This document shows positions 48,410-57,487 of a DNA stretch of 64,000 nucleotides, in pieces. Source of the stretch: Rhizobium sp. CF080 (GTDB lineage: Bacteria; Pseudomonadota; Alphaproteobacteria; Rhizobiales; Rhizobiaceae); NCBI RefSeq assembly GCF_000282095.2, contig NZ_AKKC02000016.1, positions 496,001 through 560,000 of the forward strand, in the 5' to 3' direction. Position numbers and translations under genes: made by a program. The first letter of the stretch is position 1, and each line of letters starts with the position of its first letter. Below the pieces are notes generated by a model that was given only the letters and a program-made list of their open reading frames with translations, did not search any database and was not told the origin of the DNA.

Positions 48410-48586
48410 ATGACCGAGAGCAAAAAGCCTACGGCCCACAACTCCCTGGCCATTGAGGATGACGCGCCAGATTTGACGGAAAGCCCGTGGGCGGAAAAAC
48501 TCGCGGCGGCGCCGGTCGTCCCTGGTCGTCCGGGCTGGCAGTCCCGTATCAACGACGTCCTGAGGGCGTGGCTCGCAAGGAGATGA
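48410..48586 (+). CDS. Small BrnA-antitoxin-like fragment
   Basis: A 58-residue protein. Its second half (DDAPDLTESPWAEK, GRPGWQSRINDVLRAWL) resembles the two ends of a BrnA antitoxin. The intervening beta-strand with the RLDADVVEAF-type residues and the BrnT toxin partner are missing. GAGGAAA ribosome-binding site 5 nt before the ATG. It could be a decayed antitoxin or a domesticated regulator. Confidence 0.6.
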   Translation: MTESKKPTAHNSLAIEDDAPDLTESPWAEKLAAAPVVPGRPGWQSRINDVLRAWLARR

Positions 48587-48587
48587 G

Positions 48588-48620
48588 AAAGGCCGCCGGA
48601 AACATCCGGAGGCCTTTCTT
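48588..48620. terminator. Bidirectional terminator
   Basis: AAAGGCC-G-CCGGA, AACA loop, TCCGG-A-GGCCTTT with T-rich 3' flank on the plus strand and AAAG/TCTC on the other. Between the BrnA-like gene and corA (convergent). Confidence 0.85.
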
Positions 48621-48625
48621 GTTGT

Positions 48626-49660
48626 TCAAAGCCAGCCTCTCCGCTTGAAATACAGATAGGGCATGGCCATCGAGAAGATCATCAGCACGATCGCGGCGTG
48701 ATAGCCGTAGTGCCATTGCAGTTCCGGCTGGTAGGCGAAGTTCATGCCGTAGATCGAGGCGACCAGCGTCGGCGGCAGGAAGACGACCGAGGCGACCGAG
48801 AAGATCTTGATGATCTGGTTCTGCTCGAGATTGATCAGTCCCAGCGTCGCATCCAGCAGGAAATTGATCTTGCTGGACAGGAAAGCCGAGTGATCGCCGA
48901 GCGAGGTGGCGTCCCGCTGCAGCAGTTTCAGGCGCTGGCGCAGTTCCTTCGACAGCTTGCGATCGACGCCATCGAGCGCTGCGTAATAGGCCACGACTCG
49001 GCTGACGCTGACGAGGCTTTCGCGCACCACGGTGATGAATTCGCCCTTCTGGCCGACCTCACGGATGAGGTCCTGCAGGTCGCGCGTCTTCTTGTTGGCC
49101 TTGGCCGCCTTGGTCGAAAAGACTTCCTGCGAAATCTGGTCGATCTCGGTGCCGAGCCGCTCCAGCGTATCGGCCATGCGGTCGATGATCGCTTCGATCA
49201 GCCCGGTCATGATCAGTTCGCCGTAGCTGCAATGCAGGCCGGCGCCGTTCGGCTTGCGGGCGCGCGCCATGAACGCATCAAAGGGGCGCGGTTCGGCATA
49301 ACGGACGGTGACCAGAACCTGGCCCTTGACGATGAAGGTGACGGGAACTTTTCGCGGCGTGCCGGCATCGGGCCTGGTCAGCACCGTCATCGTCATGAAC
49401 TCGGCGCCATCCTCCTGGTAGAGGCGGGCGGAGAGCTCGATGTCCTCCATCTCGTCCATGGTCGGCACGGTAATGCCAAGGCGCTCGCCGACCATGCGCT
49501 CTTCTTCCGATGTGGGGCTGACAAGGTCGTACCAGACGACTGCGGGGGCGGGCGTGACCGGTTCAGACAGGTCGGATGTTACCGGTGCTGCGGCAACGGC
49601 GGGCATGTCGGAAGCGACTGCGACGAGGCGATCAAGGTCGTAGGCATGGATGCGCAGCAT
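48626..49660 (-). CDS. corA: CorA-family magnesium/cobalt transporter
   Basis: A 344-residue CorA channel. A large cytoplasmic N-terminal domain, the stalk helix (residues about 230-285) and two C-terminal membrane helices with the GMN selectivity motif in YGMNFAYQPEL. The family's usual MPEL loop reads QPEL here. It starts at 49660 (MLRIHAYDLDRL), with AGGAG 6 nt before. Mg2+ uptake; also carries Co2+ and Ni2+. Confidence 0.93.
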   Translation of the reverse strand: MLRIHAYDLDRLVAVASDMPAVAAAPVTSDLSEPVTPAPAVVWYDLVSPTSEEERMVGERLGITVPTMDEMEDIELSARLYQEDGAEFMTMTVLTRPDAGTPRKVPVTFIVKGQVLVTVRYAEPRPFDAFMARARKPNGAGLHCSYGELIMTGLIEAIIDRMADTLERLGTEIDQISQEVFSTKAAKANKKTRDLQDLIREVGQKGEFITVVRESLVSVSRVVAYYAALDGVDRKLSKELRQRLKLLQRDATSLGDHSAFLSSKINFLLDATLGLINLEQNQIIKIFSVASVVFLPPTLVASIYGMNFAYQPELQWHYGYHAAIVLMIFSMAMPYLYFKRRGWL

Positions 49661-49978
49661 GGCGGCTCCTTTTCGGACCATCGGTCCCCTCGGAGCGCGC
49701 ATCCTTCAAGAAGGACTAGAGCCCCGCAGAGACGGGTCGGTATGATGACGTCGAACTTCGACTGTCGGGGTTCATCTCAATTTGTCCTTTGAAAGAAGGA
49801 CGCCTGGACAGGCGCCTCTCACGCGTGAAATGTGCCTTAAACGGCGAAATGTCAATGGCTTTTCTGTCGCAGTTGCGAGGCCGGAAACAAACGAATCCGG
49901 CAGGCTTAACTCTCGCCGCTTCGGTCGAACAATGAAGGAAGGTCAGCCCCCAGAGCCAAACCGAATGACCGACCGGGG
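49661..49978. other. Intergenic region upstream of corA
   Basis: A 318-bp region between corA and the acylphosphatase gene. It contains a short hairpin (GTCCTT-N6-AAGGAC near 49785) and no frame with a ribosome-binding site. No Mg2+-riboswitch-like (M-box) core could be recognised by eye. Confidence 0.4.
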
Positions 49979-50263
49979 TCATCTGGTGATACGGAAGCCG
50001 ACCGGCTTTTCCGCGAGCACCGTCGGCTGTCGCTCCACGCCGGAAACCGATGCGCCAGGCGGGCCATGCCGGAAACGCTCGAGTATTTGCGATATACCGG
50101 CGGCTGGTCCCGCAATCAAAGCAAGGACGGATCCATCCGGGTCATTGCGGACCCAGCCGGTCAAACCCAGCCGTTCTGCTTCGTCACGCGTCCAGGCACG
50201 GAAACCGACGCCTTGTACCCTTCCCGTTATCCGCACCATGGCGGCCTCGTCATCATCGGACAT
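49979..50263 (-). CDS. acyP: Acylphosphatase
   Basis: A 94-residue acylphosphatase with the phosphate loop GRVQGVGFRAW (catalytic Arg) and Asn in GWVRNDPDGSV. Hydrolyses acyl phosphates. Start 50263 (MSDDDEAAMVRI) has GGGAGG 7 nt upstream. Confidence 0.92.
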   Translation of the reverse strand: MSDDDEAAMVRITGRVQGVGFRAWTRDEAERLGLTGWVRNDPDGSVLALIAGPAAGISQILERFRHGPPGASVSGVERQPTVLAEKPVGFRITR

Positions 50264-50383
50264 CGCAACCTCCCATCTTGGGGCTACTCTCATTGACATG
50301 GAGAGTGCGAAACCCAGGACAAGCCTGCAAGGTGCCGACAATATTCGATTGGCCCCTCGCCGGTCTCATTGCCCTGGATCCGA

Positions 50384-50415
50384 CAAAAAAGCCGCCGGCC
50401 TCGCAGCCGACGGCT
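50384..50415 (-). terminator. Terminator of DUF2267 gene
   Basis: Stem AAGCCGCCGGC with GCCGACGGCTT (50389-50415), one mismatch, followed by TTTTTTG on the minus strand. Confidence 0.85.
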
Positions 50416-50437
50416 TGGAAGTGTCGAAGGAAGCGGA

Positions 50438-50827
50438 TCAGACGAACTGGCTGAGGCCCGGAACCGAAGCGATGACCGTATCGACGACCTCGTCGCCGGC
50501 ATGTTCGCGGGCGACTGCCATGGTTTCCTTGGCAAGGCCGGTGATCTCGCCCATGCCGAGGCCTTGGGACATCAGCTGCTGGCCGAGCGCCATGACGCCG
50601 CCGCCGAAGCTTGCCATCAGGCCGCCGAGGAGACCGCCGCCGCCGGCACCTTCGCCGTTGAACTTGGCGACGAGTTCGGAAGCGCCCGGGATAGCCTCGA
50701 TCATCTTGGCAACCGCGCCGTCATCGGCCTCGCGCTGCAGGAAACCGAGCATCATGCCGATCGCCTTTTCGGCGACGTCAGGGGCAATGCCGACATTTTC
50801 GGCGACGCGGGAAACCAGTTCGTTCAT
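50438..50827 (-). CDS. DUF2267-like helical protein
   Basis: A 129-residue mostly helical protein: MNELVSRVAENVGIAPDVAEKAIGMMLGFLQREADDG at the start, then a glycine-rich hinge (GEGAGGGGLLGGL) and a second helical half. Resembles the DUF2267 family of rhizobial stress-related proteins. Function unknown. AGGAG ribosome-binding site precedes the ATG at 50827. Confidence 0.7.
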   Translation of the reverse strand: MNELVSRVAENVGIAPDVAEKAIGMMLGFLQREADDGAVAKMIEAIPGASELVAKFNGEGAGGGGLLGGLMASFGGGVMALGQQLMSQGLGMGEITGLAKETMAVAREHAGDEVVDTVIASVPGLSQFV

Positions 50828-50917
50828 CAATCTCTCCTCGGGGTTTTGACGTTCACGTCAAGGTAATACACACAGTCTTTGCCGAAGCCAACAGGGAGCC
50901 GGCGGCATCCCAAACCT

Positions 50918-51898
50918 TCAGCCTCCGGAACGCTCGCCCACCGTGTCCGCCATGTAGGCGCCGCGGGTACCCATCGGCTTCGGCTTGCCGGTGGTCGAAT
51001 CGCGGGCCGTCTGGTGTTCGAGCTCGGCATTGATCTCGGCACCGACGATGACGATGATGACCGATATCCATGTCCAGACCATGAAGCCGATCAGCGCCCC
51101 GAGCGTGCCGTAGGTGGCGTTGTAATCGGCAATATTCCCCAGATAGAAGGAAACTGCAATCGATGCGGAGAGCCAGGCAACAGTCGAGAACGCCGCACCC
51201 CAGGTGAGCCATTTGAGCCTTGCCGGCTCGCGGCTGGGGCCGAAGCGGTAGAGCATCATGATGCCGCCGGTGACGAACAGCATCATGACGGGCCAGCGCG
51301 CCAGACGGATGATGATTTCCGTCCACCGGTCGAGCCAGAGATAGCGCAGCACCGCCGGCACCACGCCCATGGCAAACAGGATGACGATCGCCAAAAGCAG
51401 CGCGCCGAGTGTGAACAGGAGCGAGATGAGGTTGAGGCGCACGATGCTGCGCTTTTCCTCTTCCGCATAGGCGACGTTCATCGCCTCGAACAGCGCTTTC
51501 ATGCCGTTATTGGCGCTCCAGAGCGCCAGCGCCAGGCCGCCGATCAGGGCGATCGACAGTGTCGCATTGCGCTCCGTGGTCAGCGCCCGCAGCTGGTCGA
51601 GAAAGATGTTCAGGGCATCTGCCGGCATAACCGAGCTCAGGAACGTGATGCGGTCGACGATCGCCGCCGGATCCGAGACGAAACCATAAATGGAGACAAG
51701 CGCGCTGGCGGCCGGAAACAGCGCCAACAAAAGATAATAGGTGACCCCGGCGGCAATCAGCGTGATGCGATCCTGCGCGAGGCTTCCATACACGCGCCAG
51801 AAGACGTCCTTCAGGCCGGGAGGAGGAATATCCTCGGGAGAATCGGCCTCACGGCCCCTGTTCTTTTCCAATGCGGGGACCGTTTCGCCGATCGTCAT
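50918..51898 (-). CDS. YihY/BrkB-family membrane protein
   Basis: A 326-residue inner-membrane protein with six helices: VFWRVYGSLAQDRITLIAAGVTYYLLLALFPA is the family start, SANNGMKALFEAMNVAYAEEEKRS the conserved loop and the last helix is LIGFMVWTWISVIIVIVGAEINAEL. BrkB family; role uncertain. Start 51898 is chosen from family length; the ribosome-binding site is weak. Divergent from the HerA-like ATPase. Confidence 0.88.
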   Translation of the reverse strand: MTIGETVPALEKNRGREADSPEDIPPPGLKDVFWRVYGSLAQDRITLIAAGVTYYLLLALFPAASALVSIYGFVSDPAAIVDRITFLSSVMPADALNIFLDQLRALTTERNATLSIALIGGLALALWSANNGMKALFEAMNVAYAEEEKRSIVRLNLISLLFTLGALLLAIVILFAMGVVPAVLRYLWLDRWTEIIIRLARWPVMMLFVTGGIMMLYRFGPSREPARLKWLTWGAAFSTVAWLSASIAVSFYLGNIADYNATYGTLGALIGFMVWTWISVIIVIVGAEINAELEHQTARDSTTGKPKPMGTRGAYMADTVGERSGG

Positions 51899-52014
51899 GC
51901 TACCCAACTTTCCTGTCGCGGGCGGGGTCGGACCGATCTCGTTGCCGTTGCCCGGCGCCTCCGCACATCCTATAAGCAATGGGCAGAGAACGCGGTCAGG
52001 GAGCGCATAGTTGC

Positions 52015-53589
52015 ATGGACGATACGGGAAAGCTCTTCATCGGCGGCAGCCGCAAGCCGGACGATTCGCTCAACAAGGCTGAATATCTGGAACTGAAGTT
52101 CGGCAATCGCCACGGCCTCGTCACCGGCGCCACCGGGACCGGCAAGACGGTGAGCCTGCAAGTGCTCGCCGAAGGTTTTTCGAAGGCCGGCGTGCCCGTC
52201 TTCGCCGCCGACATCAAGGGCGACCTGTCCGGCATCGCCATGAAGGGCGAGGCCAAGGATTTTCTCCTGAAGCGCGCCGAGCAGATCGGCTTTGCGGATT
52301 ACGATTTCGAACAGTTCCCGGTGATCTTCTGGGACCTGTTCGGCGAAAAGGGCCACCGGGTGCGCACCACCATCGCCGAAATGGGGCCGCTCTTGCTGTC
52401 GCGCCTGATGGATGCGTCCGAGCCGCAGGAAGGCGTCATCAACATCGCCTTCAAGATCGCCGACAAGGCGAACCTGCCGCTGCTCGACCTCAAGGATTTC
52501 GCCTCGTTGCTCAACTACATGGCCGAGAATGCCAGTGAGCTGTCTTCCCAGTTCGGGCTGATCTCGAAAAGCTCCGTCGCCTCGATCCAGCGCGGGCTGC
52601 TGGTGCTGGAACAGCAGGGTGCCGAGCATTTCTTCGGCGAACCGGCGCTGAAGATTTCAGACATCATGCGCATCAACCCGAACAGCGGTTACGGGCAGAT
52701 CTCGGTGCTTGCCGCCGACAAGCTGATGATGAACCCGCGCCTCTATGCGACCTTCCTGCTCTGGCTGCTCTCGGAACTGTTCGAGGAACTGCCGGAAGTC
52801 GGTGATCCGGCCCAGCCGAAACTGGTGTTCTTCTTCGACGAGGCGCATCTGCTCTTCAACGACGCGCCGAAAGTGCTGACCGAGCGCGTCGAGCAGGTGG
52901 TGCGCCTGATCCGCTCCAAGGGCGTCGGCGTCTACTTCGTCACCCAGAACCCGCTCGACGTGCCGGAAACCGTGCTCGCCCAGCTCGGCAACCGGGTGCA
53001 GCACGCGCTGCGCGCCTATACACCGCGCGAGCAGAAGGCTGTGAAGACGGCCGCTGAAACGTTCCGCCCCAACCCGGACTTCGACTGCGCCACGGCGATC
53101 ACCAATCTCGGCACCGGCGAGGCGCTGGTCTCGACGCTCGAAGGCAAGGGTGCGCCTTCCATCGTGGAACGCACGCTGGTGCGCCCGCCATCCGGCCGCA
53201 TCGGACCGCTTTCCGACCAGGAGCGGCAGATGATCATCGACAAGAGCCCGGTGCTCGGCCTCTATGACGAGGATCTCGACCGCGAATCCGCCTTCGAAAT
53301 CCTCGCCGCACGCGCCAAGCAGGCTGCCGATTCCGCCGCCGCCAAGAAGGCGCAGGACGAGCTGCAGTCCGCCCCGCCGGCCGGTTCCGGCGAGACGACG
53401 GGCTGGACCCTGCCGGGCTTCGGCGGCAGCAAGGACGACGACAACGACCAGGGCCGCGCCCAGCCGCGCCGCTCCGGCTACCAGCGCGAGACGATCATCG
53501 AAGCGGCGATGAAGAGCGTGACGCGGACCGTTGCCACCCAGGTGGGACGGGCGATCGTGCGCGGGATTCTGGGGAGTTTGAAGCGATAG
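52015..53589 (+). CDS. HerA-like ATPase (DUF853 type)
   Basis: A 524-residue P-loop ATPase of the HerA/DUF853 family. Walker A GATGTGKT (38-45), Walker B FFFDEAH, sensor VTQNPLDVPETVL and an Arg-rich C-terminus with low complexity (residues 440-490). A DNA-translocase or helicase-like function is inferred from the family; no nuclease partner is nearby. Start ATG 52015, ribosome-binding site GGGAG. Confidence 0.9.
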   Translation: MDDTGKLFIGGSRKPDDSLNKAEYLELKFGNRHGLVTGATGTGKTVSLQVLAEGFSKAGVPVFAADIKGDLSGIAMKGEAKDFLLKRAEQIGFADYDFEQFPVIFWDLFGEKGHRVRTTIAEMGPLLLSRLMDASEPQEGVINIAFKIADKANLPLLDLKDFASLLNYMAENASELSSQFGLISKSSVASIQRGLLVLEQQGAEHFFGEPALKISDIMRINPNSGYGQISVLAADKLMMNPRLYATFLLWLLSELFEELPEVGDPAQPKLVFFFDEAHLLFNDAPKVLTERVEQVVRLIRSKGVGVYFVTQNPLDVPETVLAQLGNRVQHALRAYTPREQKAVKTAAETFRPNPDFDCATAITNLGTGEALVSTLEGKGAPSIVERTLVRPPSGRIGPLSDQERQMIIDKSPVLGLYDEDLDRESAFEILAARAKQAADSAAAKKAQDELQSAPPAGSGETTGWTLPGFGGSKDDDNDQGRAQPRRSGYQRETIIEAAMKSVTRTVATQVGRAIVRGILGSLKR

Positions 53590-53619
53590 GGGGCGTTTGG
53601 GGAGCTGGCGACTTGAGGC

Positions 53620-53671
53620 TTCTTCTCCCCGGCGGGGAGAAGGTGGCCCGAAGGGTCGGATGAGGGGGCCT
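53620..53671 (+). repeat. Mosaic palindromic repeat, family B, copy 3
   Basis: CTTCTCCCCGGCGGGGAGAAG plus a GGCCCGAAGGGTCGGATGAG tail. It is inverted relative to 53720-53771. Confidence 0.8.
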
Positions 53672-53719
53672 TCACCGCGGGCTCTGCCTTTCGCTTCTCG
53701 CCCAAGGCGTCACTTCGCT

Positions 53720-53771
53720 CCTCCCCTCATCTGCCCTGTCGGGCATCTTCTCCCCAGGGGGAGAAGAGAGG
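53720..53771 (-). repeat. Mosaic palindromic repeat, chimeric A/B copy
   Basis: CCCTCATCTGCCCTGTCGGGCAT, the family A core, joined to CTTCTCCCCAGGGGGAGAAG, the family B palindrome. It shows that the two families exchange modules. Confidence 0.8.
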
Positions 53772-53781
53772 GGATAAGCTC

Positions 53782-54087
53782 TCACCGCTTGCGCACAAAT
53801 TCCGTCCGCAGCACAAGGCCCTTGATCGCCTCATGTCGGCAGTCGATTTCTTCCGGATTGTCGGTCAGCTTGATCGACTTGATGACCGTGCCCTGCTTCA
53901 GGGTCTGACCGGCGCCCTTGACCTTCAGATCCTTGATGAGGGTGACGGAATCGCCGTCCTTGAGGACGGTCCCGGATGCGTCGCGAACCTCGACAGCACC
54001 TGCGCCTGCCGCCGCAGCCAGTTCCGAGGCCGGGCGCCATTCGCCGGTCACTTCGTCATAGACGTAGTCGTCGTCATCGCCAGCCAT
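53782..54087 (-). CDS. PhnA-like (alkylphosphonate-utilisation) protein
   Basis: A 101-residue PhnA C-terminal-domain protein: DSVTLIKDLKVKGAGQTLKQGTVIKSIKL and a closing IKGLVLRTEFVRKR. The zinc-ribbon N-terminal part of longer PhnA/YjdM proteins is lacking; an acidic DDDDYVYDEVTGEWRPASEL segment takes its place. Despite the name, no phosphonate genes are near; function is uncertain. Confidence 0.85.
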   Translation of the reverse strand: MAGDDDDYVYDEVTGEWRPASELAAAAGAGAVEVRDASGTVLKDGDSVTLIKDLKVKGAGQTLKQGTVIKSIKLTDNPEEIDCRHEAIKGLVLRTEFVRKR

Positions 54088-54374
54088 CGGCTTTTCTCCT
54101 GAACAAAACGCCGGGTCGGCGGTTGGCCGCTTATAGCAGCCGAGATGCCTGGAGCAAGCCCGAGAGCATGTCGGCAGGGAACCGGTTTGCTACCTTGGCG
54201 CGATAACTTTTTTGCGGCACCGATCGGAAATCCGTTCGGCAGGGCGCGGGTCGATTGACGCTCCGGCGGGAGCACACTAGCTCGTTGACGTCGCAGTCGC
54301 CCGCCAGTCAGCCGACCTGCCGGTCAGCCGATCCGCGCGCGACCCGCGGCCTGGAGGACATGGGAGGAGAAACA

Positions 54375-56087
54375 ATGTCTCACCAAGCGAGGCACCTGCG
54401 GGTGCGCATGAGTATGCTTATGACGCTTATCGCCCTCGGCAGCACCGCCGCCAACGCCCAATCGAATGCGCCGCCGTCAGCGGACGGAGTGGGCATCGTG
54501 AAGGTGGAAGGCGGACAGGTCAGCGGCGTCGCGACCGATGTCGGCGGCGTACAGCTCTTCAAGGGCATTCCCTTCGCCGGCTCGACGGCGGGCAAGAACC
54601 GATTTCGCGCGCCGCAGCCGGTCGAGCCCTGGGAAGGGGTCAGGAAGGCGGACAGCTGGGGCGATCAGACGATGCAGGACATCACGATCAATCCGGTCGG
54701 CGGCTTCTGGGGAGACGAATTCTATTTCGATCCCGCCTTCATGCCCAAGGCCAGCGAAAGCGGCCTGAACCTCAACATCTTCACGCCGGCCAAGACCGCT
54801 GGCGACAAGCTGCCGGTCTATGTGTGGATCCATGGCGGTGGCAACGATCACGGTTATGCGTCCGAGATCGAGTTCTACGCGTCCAAGCTCGCCGCCCAGG
54901 GCGTGATTGTCGTACCGATCCAGTATCGCGTCGGGGTGTTCGGCTATCTCTCTCTCGCCGAACTCTCCAAGGAGGATCCCGACGGCATTTCCGGCAATTA
55001 CGGCAGCCGCGACATCATCAAGGCGCTGCAGTGGGTAAAGGAGAACATCGCGGGCTTCGGCGGCGACCCGGCACAGGTGACGATCGGCGGGCAATCGGCG
55101 GGATCCACCAACGTGGCGGCGATGCTGCGCTCGCCTCTGGCCAAGGGGCTGTTCAAGCGCGCTGTGATCGAAAGCACGACGAGCATGCTTCCCCAGCCTT
55201 TCCCGGCTCAGGAGGAGCGCGAGAAGAAGAACGCAGCGGCGATCGAGGAGATATTCGGCAAGCCGATGAGCCTTGCCGACCTGCGCGCCTTCCCCGCAGA
55301 GGATTACCTGACGAAGAAGACCAAAAGCGGGGCCACGCTCTACAACGCCCTCAAGCAGGCCGTCATGACGCCGCCCTTCACGCTCGACGGCAAGGTGTTC
55401 ACCAAGGAAACGGTCAACATCATCCGGCCCGGCGCACTCGACGGCATCGGCGTGATGATCGGCGGCACGTCGGACGAACTGACCTCGCTTTCCGGTCCGC
55501 TGCCCTCCGGCGCGCAGCCGCCTGACGGGACGATGACGACCGAAGAGTTCGACAAGGCTATGCAGGCCGTCTATGGGGACGCCTACAAGAAGGTCTACAG
55601 GCCGTCCGATCCGCGCGATGCCTATCGCCTGTATCTTCGGTCGCAGGCGGACTACCGGATCCAGGCCTCGCTGATCGCGGCGGAGTACATCAAACGCCAC
55701 AACAAGGACTCGGATGTCTTCGCCTTCTACTTCAACCACCGGCTTCCCGGGCGCAATACCGAGTTCTACGGCTCGTTCCATTCGTCCGATCTCTGGTACT
55801 TCTTCAACTCGTTGCGCGAGGCGCCGGGACATCGCGGCTGGACAGGCGCCGACTACCGGATGGCCGAAACCATGTCGACCTACCTCGCCAACTTCGTGAA
55901 GACCGGCAATCCGAACGGCGCCGGCCTTCCCGAATGGCAACAGCCGGTGAAGAGCACGGCGTTCATGCGGTTCGCCGACGGCTACGCCTATCCGGTGAGC
56001 TCGACGCCCTATCCGGAACGGGATGCGCTGAACCGGGCGACGGTGCTCAAGAAGAACAACATGACGGAAGCCGATCTCAGCCAGTAG
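54375..56087 (+). CDS. Secreted type-B carboxylesterase
   Basis: A 570-residue carboxylesterase/cholinesterase-type hydrolase. Signal peptide ending STAANAQ near residue 29. Nucleophile Ser241 in GGQSAGS, His469 in SFHSSDLWYF and oxyanion WIHGGGNDHG. The Glu/Asp of the triad is probably in the DELTSL or PDGTMT region but is unassigned. Substrate unknown. GGGAGGAGA ribosome-binding site at 54375. The 287-bp region upstream contains no further gene. Confidence 0.92.
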   Translation: MSHQARHLRVRMSMLMTLIALGSTAANAQSNAPPSADGVGIVKVEGGQVSGVATDVGGVQLFKGIPFAGSTAGKNRFRAPQPVEPWEGVRKADSWGDQTMQDITINPVGGFWGDEFYFDPAFMPKASESGLNLNIFTPAKTAGDKLPVYVWIHGGGNDHGYASEIEFYASKLAAQGVIVVPIQYRVGVFGYLSLAELSKEDPDGISGNYGSRDIIKALQWVKENIAGFGGDPAQVTIGGQSAGSTNVAAMLRSPLAKGLFKRAVIESTTSMLPQPFPAQEEREKKNAAAIEEIFGKPMSLADLRAFPAEDYLTKKTKSGATLYNALKQAVMTPPFTLDGKVFTKETVNIIRPGALDGIGVMIGGTSDELTSLSGPLPSGAQPPDGTMTTEEFDKAMQAVYGDAYKKVYRPSDPRDAYRLYLRSQADYRIQASLIAAEYIKRHNKDSDVFAFYFNHRLPGRNTEFYGSFHSSDLWYFFNSLREAPGHRGWTGADYRMAETMSTYLANFVKTGNPNGAGLPEWQQPVKSTAFMRFADGYAYPVSSTPYPERDALNRATVLKKNNMTEADLSQ

Positions 56088-56096
56088 GAAACAGCA

Positions 56097-56128
56097 ATCC
56101 GCCGCGCCCGATCGGGTGCGGCGGATTG
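56097..56128 (+). terminator. Hairpin after carboxylesterase gene
   Basis: AATCCGCCGC-G-CCCGATCGGG-T-GCGGCGGATT, a nearly perfect 15-bp stem 9 nt after the carboxylesterase stop. It lacks a T-tract (GGCATG follows). Confidence 0.55.
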
Positions 56129-56162
56129 GCATGATCCCAGCCGACAAAGCCGGGATTGGGCC

Positions 56163-56582
56163 TCAAGCGCCCCCGTTGCGCTCCTCGAAGGCCTTGCGCG
56201 CCGCCTCGATATCGGCGTGGCGGACCGCGGCCCATTCCCAGACGCTGCAGAAAGCGGCGCTGAGGCTTCGGCCGAGTTCGGTGAGGGTGTATTCCACCTT
56301 GGGCGGGATGACCGGATAGACCGTGCGCGAGACGAAACCGTCGCGCTCCATCTGCCGCAGCGTCTGGGTCAGCATCTTCTGGCTGATGCCGCCGGTCAGC
56401 TTGCCGATCCGGGTGAAGCGCAGCGTGCCGTGTTCTTCCAGCACTTCGAGGATCAGCATGGTCCATTTGTCGGCCACCTGGCCGATGATGCCGCGCACCA
56501 GTTCCTCCAGGACCGGATCGATCTCATCGGGGATCTCGCGGCCCGAGGGCGACCGCATCGGCGTTCGAACTCCCTGATCCAC
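56163..56582 (-). CDS. HxlR-family transcriptional regulator
   Basis: A 139-residue HxlR winged-helix regulator (VRGIIGQVADKWTMLILEVLEEHGTLRFTRIGKLTGGISQKMLTQTLRQMERDG). Begins at GTG 56582 (VDQGVRTPMRS) with AAGGAG 7 nt upstream, or at ATG 56558. Divergent from an SDR gene across 100 bp containing two GGTGC direct repeats, an arrangement typical of autoregulated HxlR/SDR pairs. Confidence 0.9.
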   Translation of the reverse strand: MDQGVRTPMRSPSGREIPDEIDPVLEELVRGIIGQVADKWTMLILEVLEEHGTLRFTRIGKLTGGISQKMLTQTLRQMERDGFVSRTVYPVIPPKVEYTLTELGRSLSAAFCSVWEWAAVRHADIEAARKAFEERNGGA

Positions 56583-56684
56583 AGTCACTCTCCTTTTGGT
56601 GCGTATAAATCTTTTGGGTGCCTTCTTACGAATAGAGATTGATAGCCGTATTTTCCGGTCACGCAACACGGAAAGACAACGACC

Positions 56685-57443
56685 ATGAAAATGAACGGCA
56701 ACACGATCCTCATCACCGGCGGCAATTCGGGCATTGGCCGGGCTCTGGCCGAAGCGTTCCATGCGCTCGGCAACCAGGTGATCATCACCGGCCGGCGCCA
56801 GTCGACGCTCGACGCGGTGACGGCCGCCAATCCCGGCATGAAAGGCATGGTGCTCGATCTTTCCGATGCCGAGGGCATCAAGGCATTTTCCGCCGCGCTG
56901 GCGGCCGCCTATCCGTCACTCAATGCCATCATCAACAATGCCGGCATCATGGTGCCGGAACATATCGGCGCGGGTTCGGACTATCTCTCGACCGCCGAGG
57001 ACACGATCACCGCAAACCTGCTCGGCCCGATCCGGCTGACCGCGGCGCTGCTGCCGCAGCTCAGAACCCAGGAAGATGCGGCGATCCTCACCGTATCCTC
57101 CGGCCTCGCCTTCGTGCCGATGGCGCTGACGCCGACCTATTCGGCCACCAAGGCCGCCATCCATTCCTATTCGATGGCGATTCGCCAGCAGCTCAAGGAT
57201 AGCGGGCCGCAGGTGATCGAGATCGTGCCGCCCTATGTTCAGACGACGCTGATGAGTGACCGTCAGGCGAGCGATCCCAACGCCATGCCGCTTGCCGATT
57301 TCATCTCGGAGGTCATGGACATCCTGGCGACGCAGCCGGACGTCAAGGAAGTCGTCGTCGAGCGCTGCAAGCCGCTGCGTTATGCGGCCGAGAACGGCAA
57401 TTTCGACGCGATGTTCAACGGCATCAACTCGATGAGCCACTGA
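56685..57443 (+). CDS. SDR oxidoreductase (DltE-like)
   Basis: A 252-residue short-chain dehydrogenase: GGNSGIGR cofactor loop, NNAGIM, catalytic Ser in SSGLAF and YSATK. Cofactor and substrate unknown. Divergent from an HxlR regulator, its probable controller. The ribosome-binding site is faint (ACAACGACC). Confidence 0.93.
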   Translation: MKMNGNTILITGGNSGIGRALAEAFHALGNQVIITGRRQSTLDAVTAANPGMKGMVLDLSDAEGIKAFSAALAAAYPSLNAIINNAGIMVPEHIGAGSDYLSTAEDTITANLLGPIRLTAALLPQLRTQEDAAILTVSSGLAFVPMALTPTYSATKAAIHSYSMAIRQQLKDSGPQVIEIVPPYVQTTLMSDRQASDPNAMPLADFISEVMDILATQPDVKEVVVERCKPLRYAAENGNFDAMFNGINSMSH

Positions 57444-57487
57444 CTACGGACGCGCGCTGGCGGGCTGATAGCTGACGAGACACGCGA

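Noticed and set aside
49661..49978. M-box or other magnesium riboswitch before corA
   Set aside because: I could not see the conserved core or a terminator/antiterminator alternative; a covariance-model search would be needed.
52015..53589. HerA ATPase as part of an anti-phage system
   Set aside because: The neighbours are BrkB-like and PhnA-like genes, with no Sir2, DUF4297 or nuclease partner, so a defence role has no support here.
53782..54087. Phosphonate degradation function for the PhnA-like protein
   Set aside because: No phn genes nearby, and PhnA itself is not a proven phosphonate enzyme, so the name is kept as a family label only.
54477..56147. Minus-strand open frame of about 550 codons
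   Set aside because: Antisense to the carboxylesterase gene, which has a signal peptide and catalytic triad residues.
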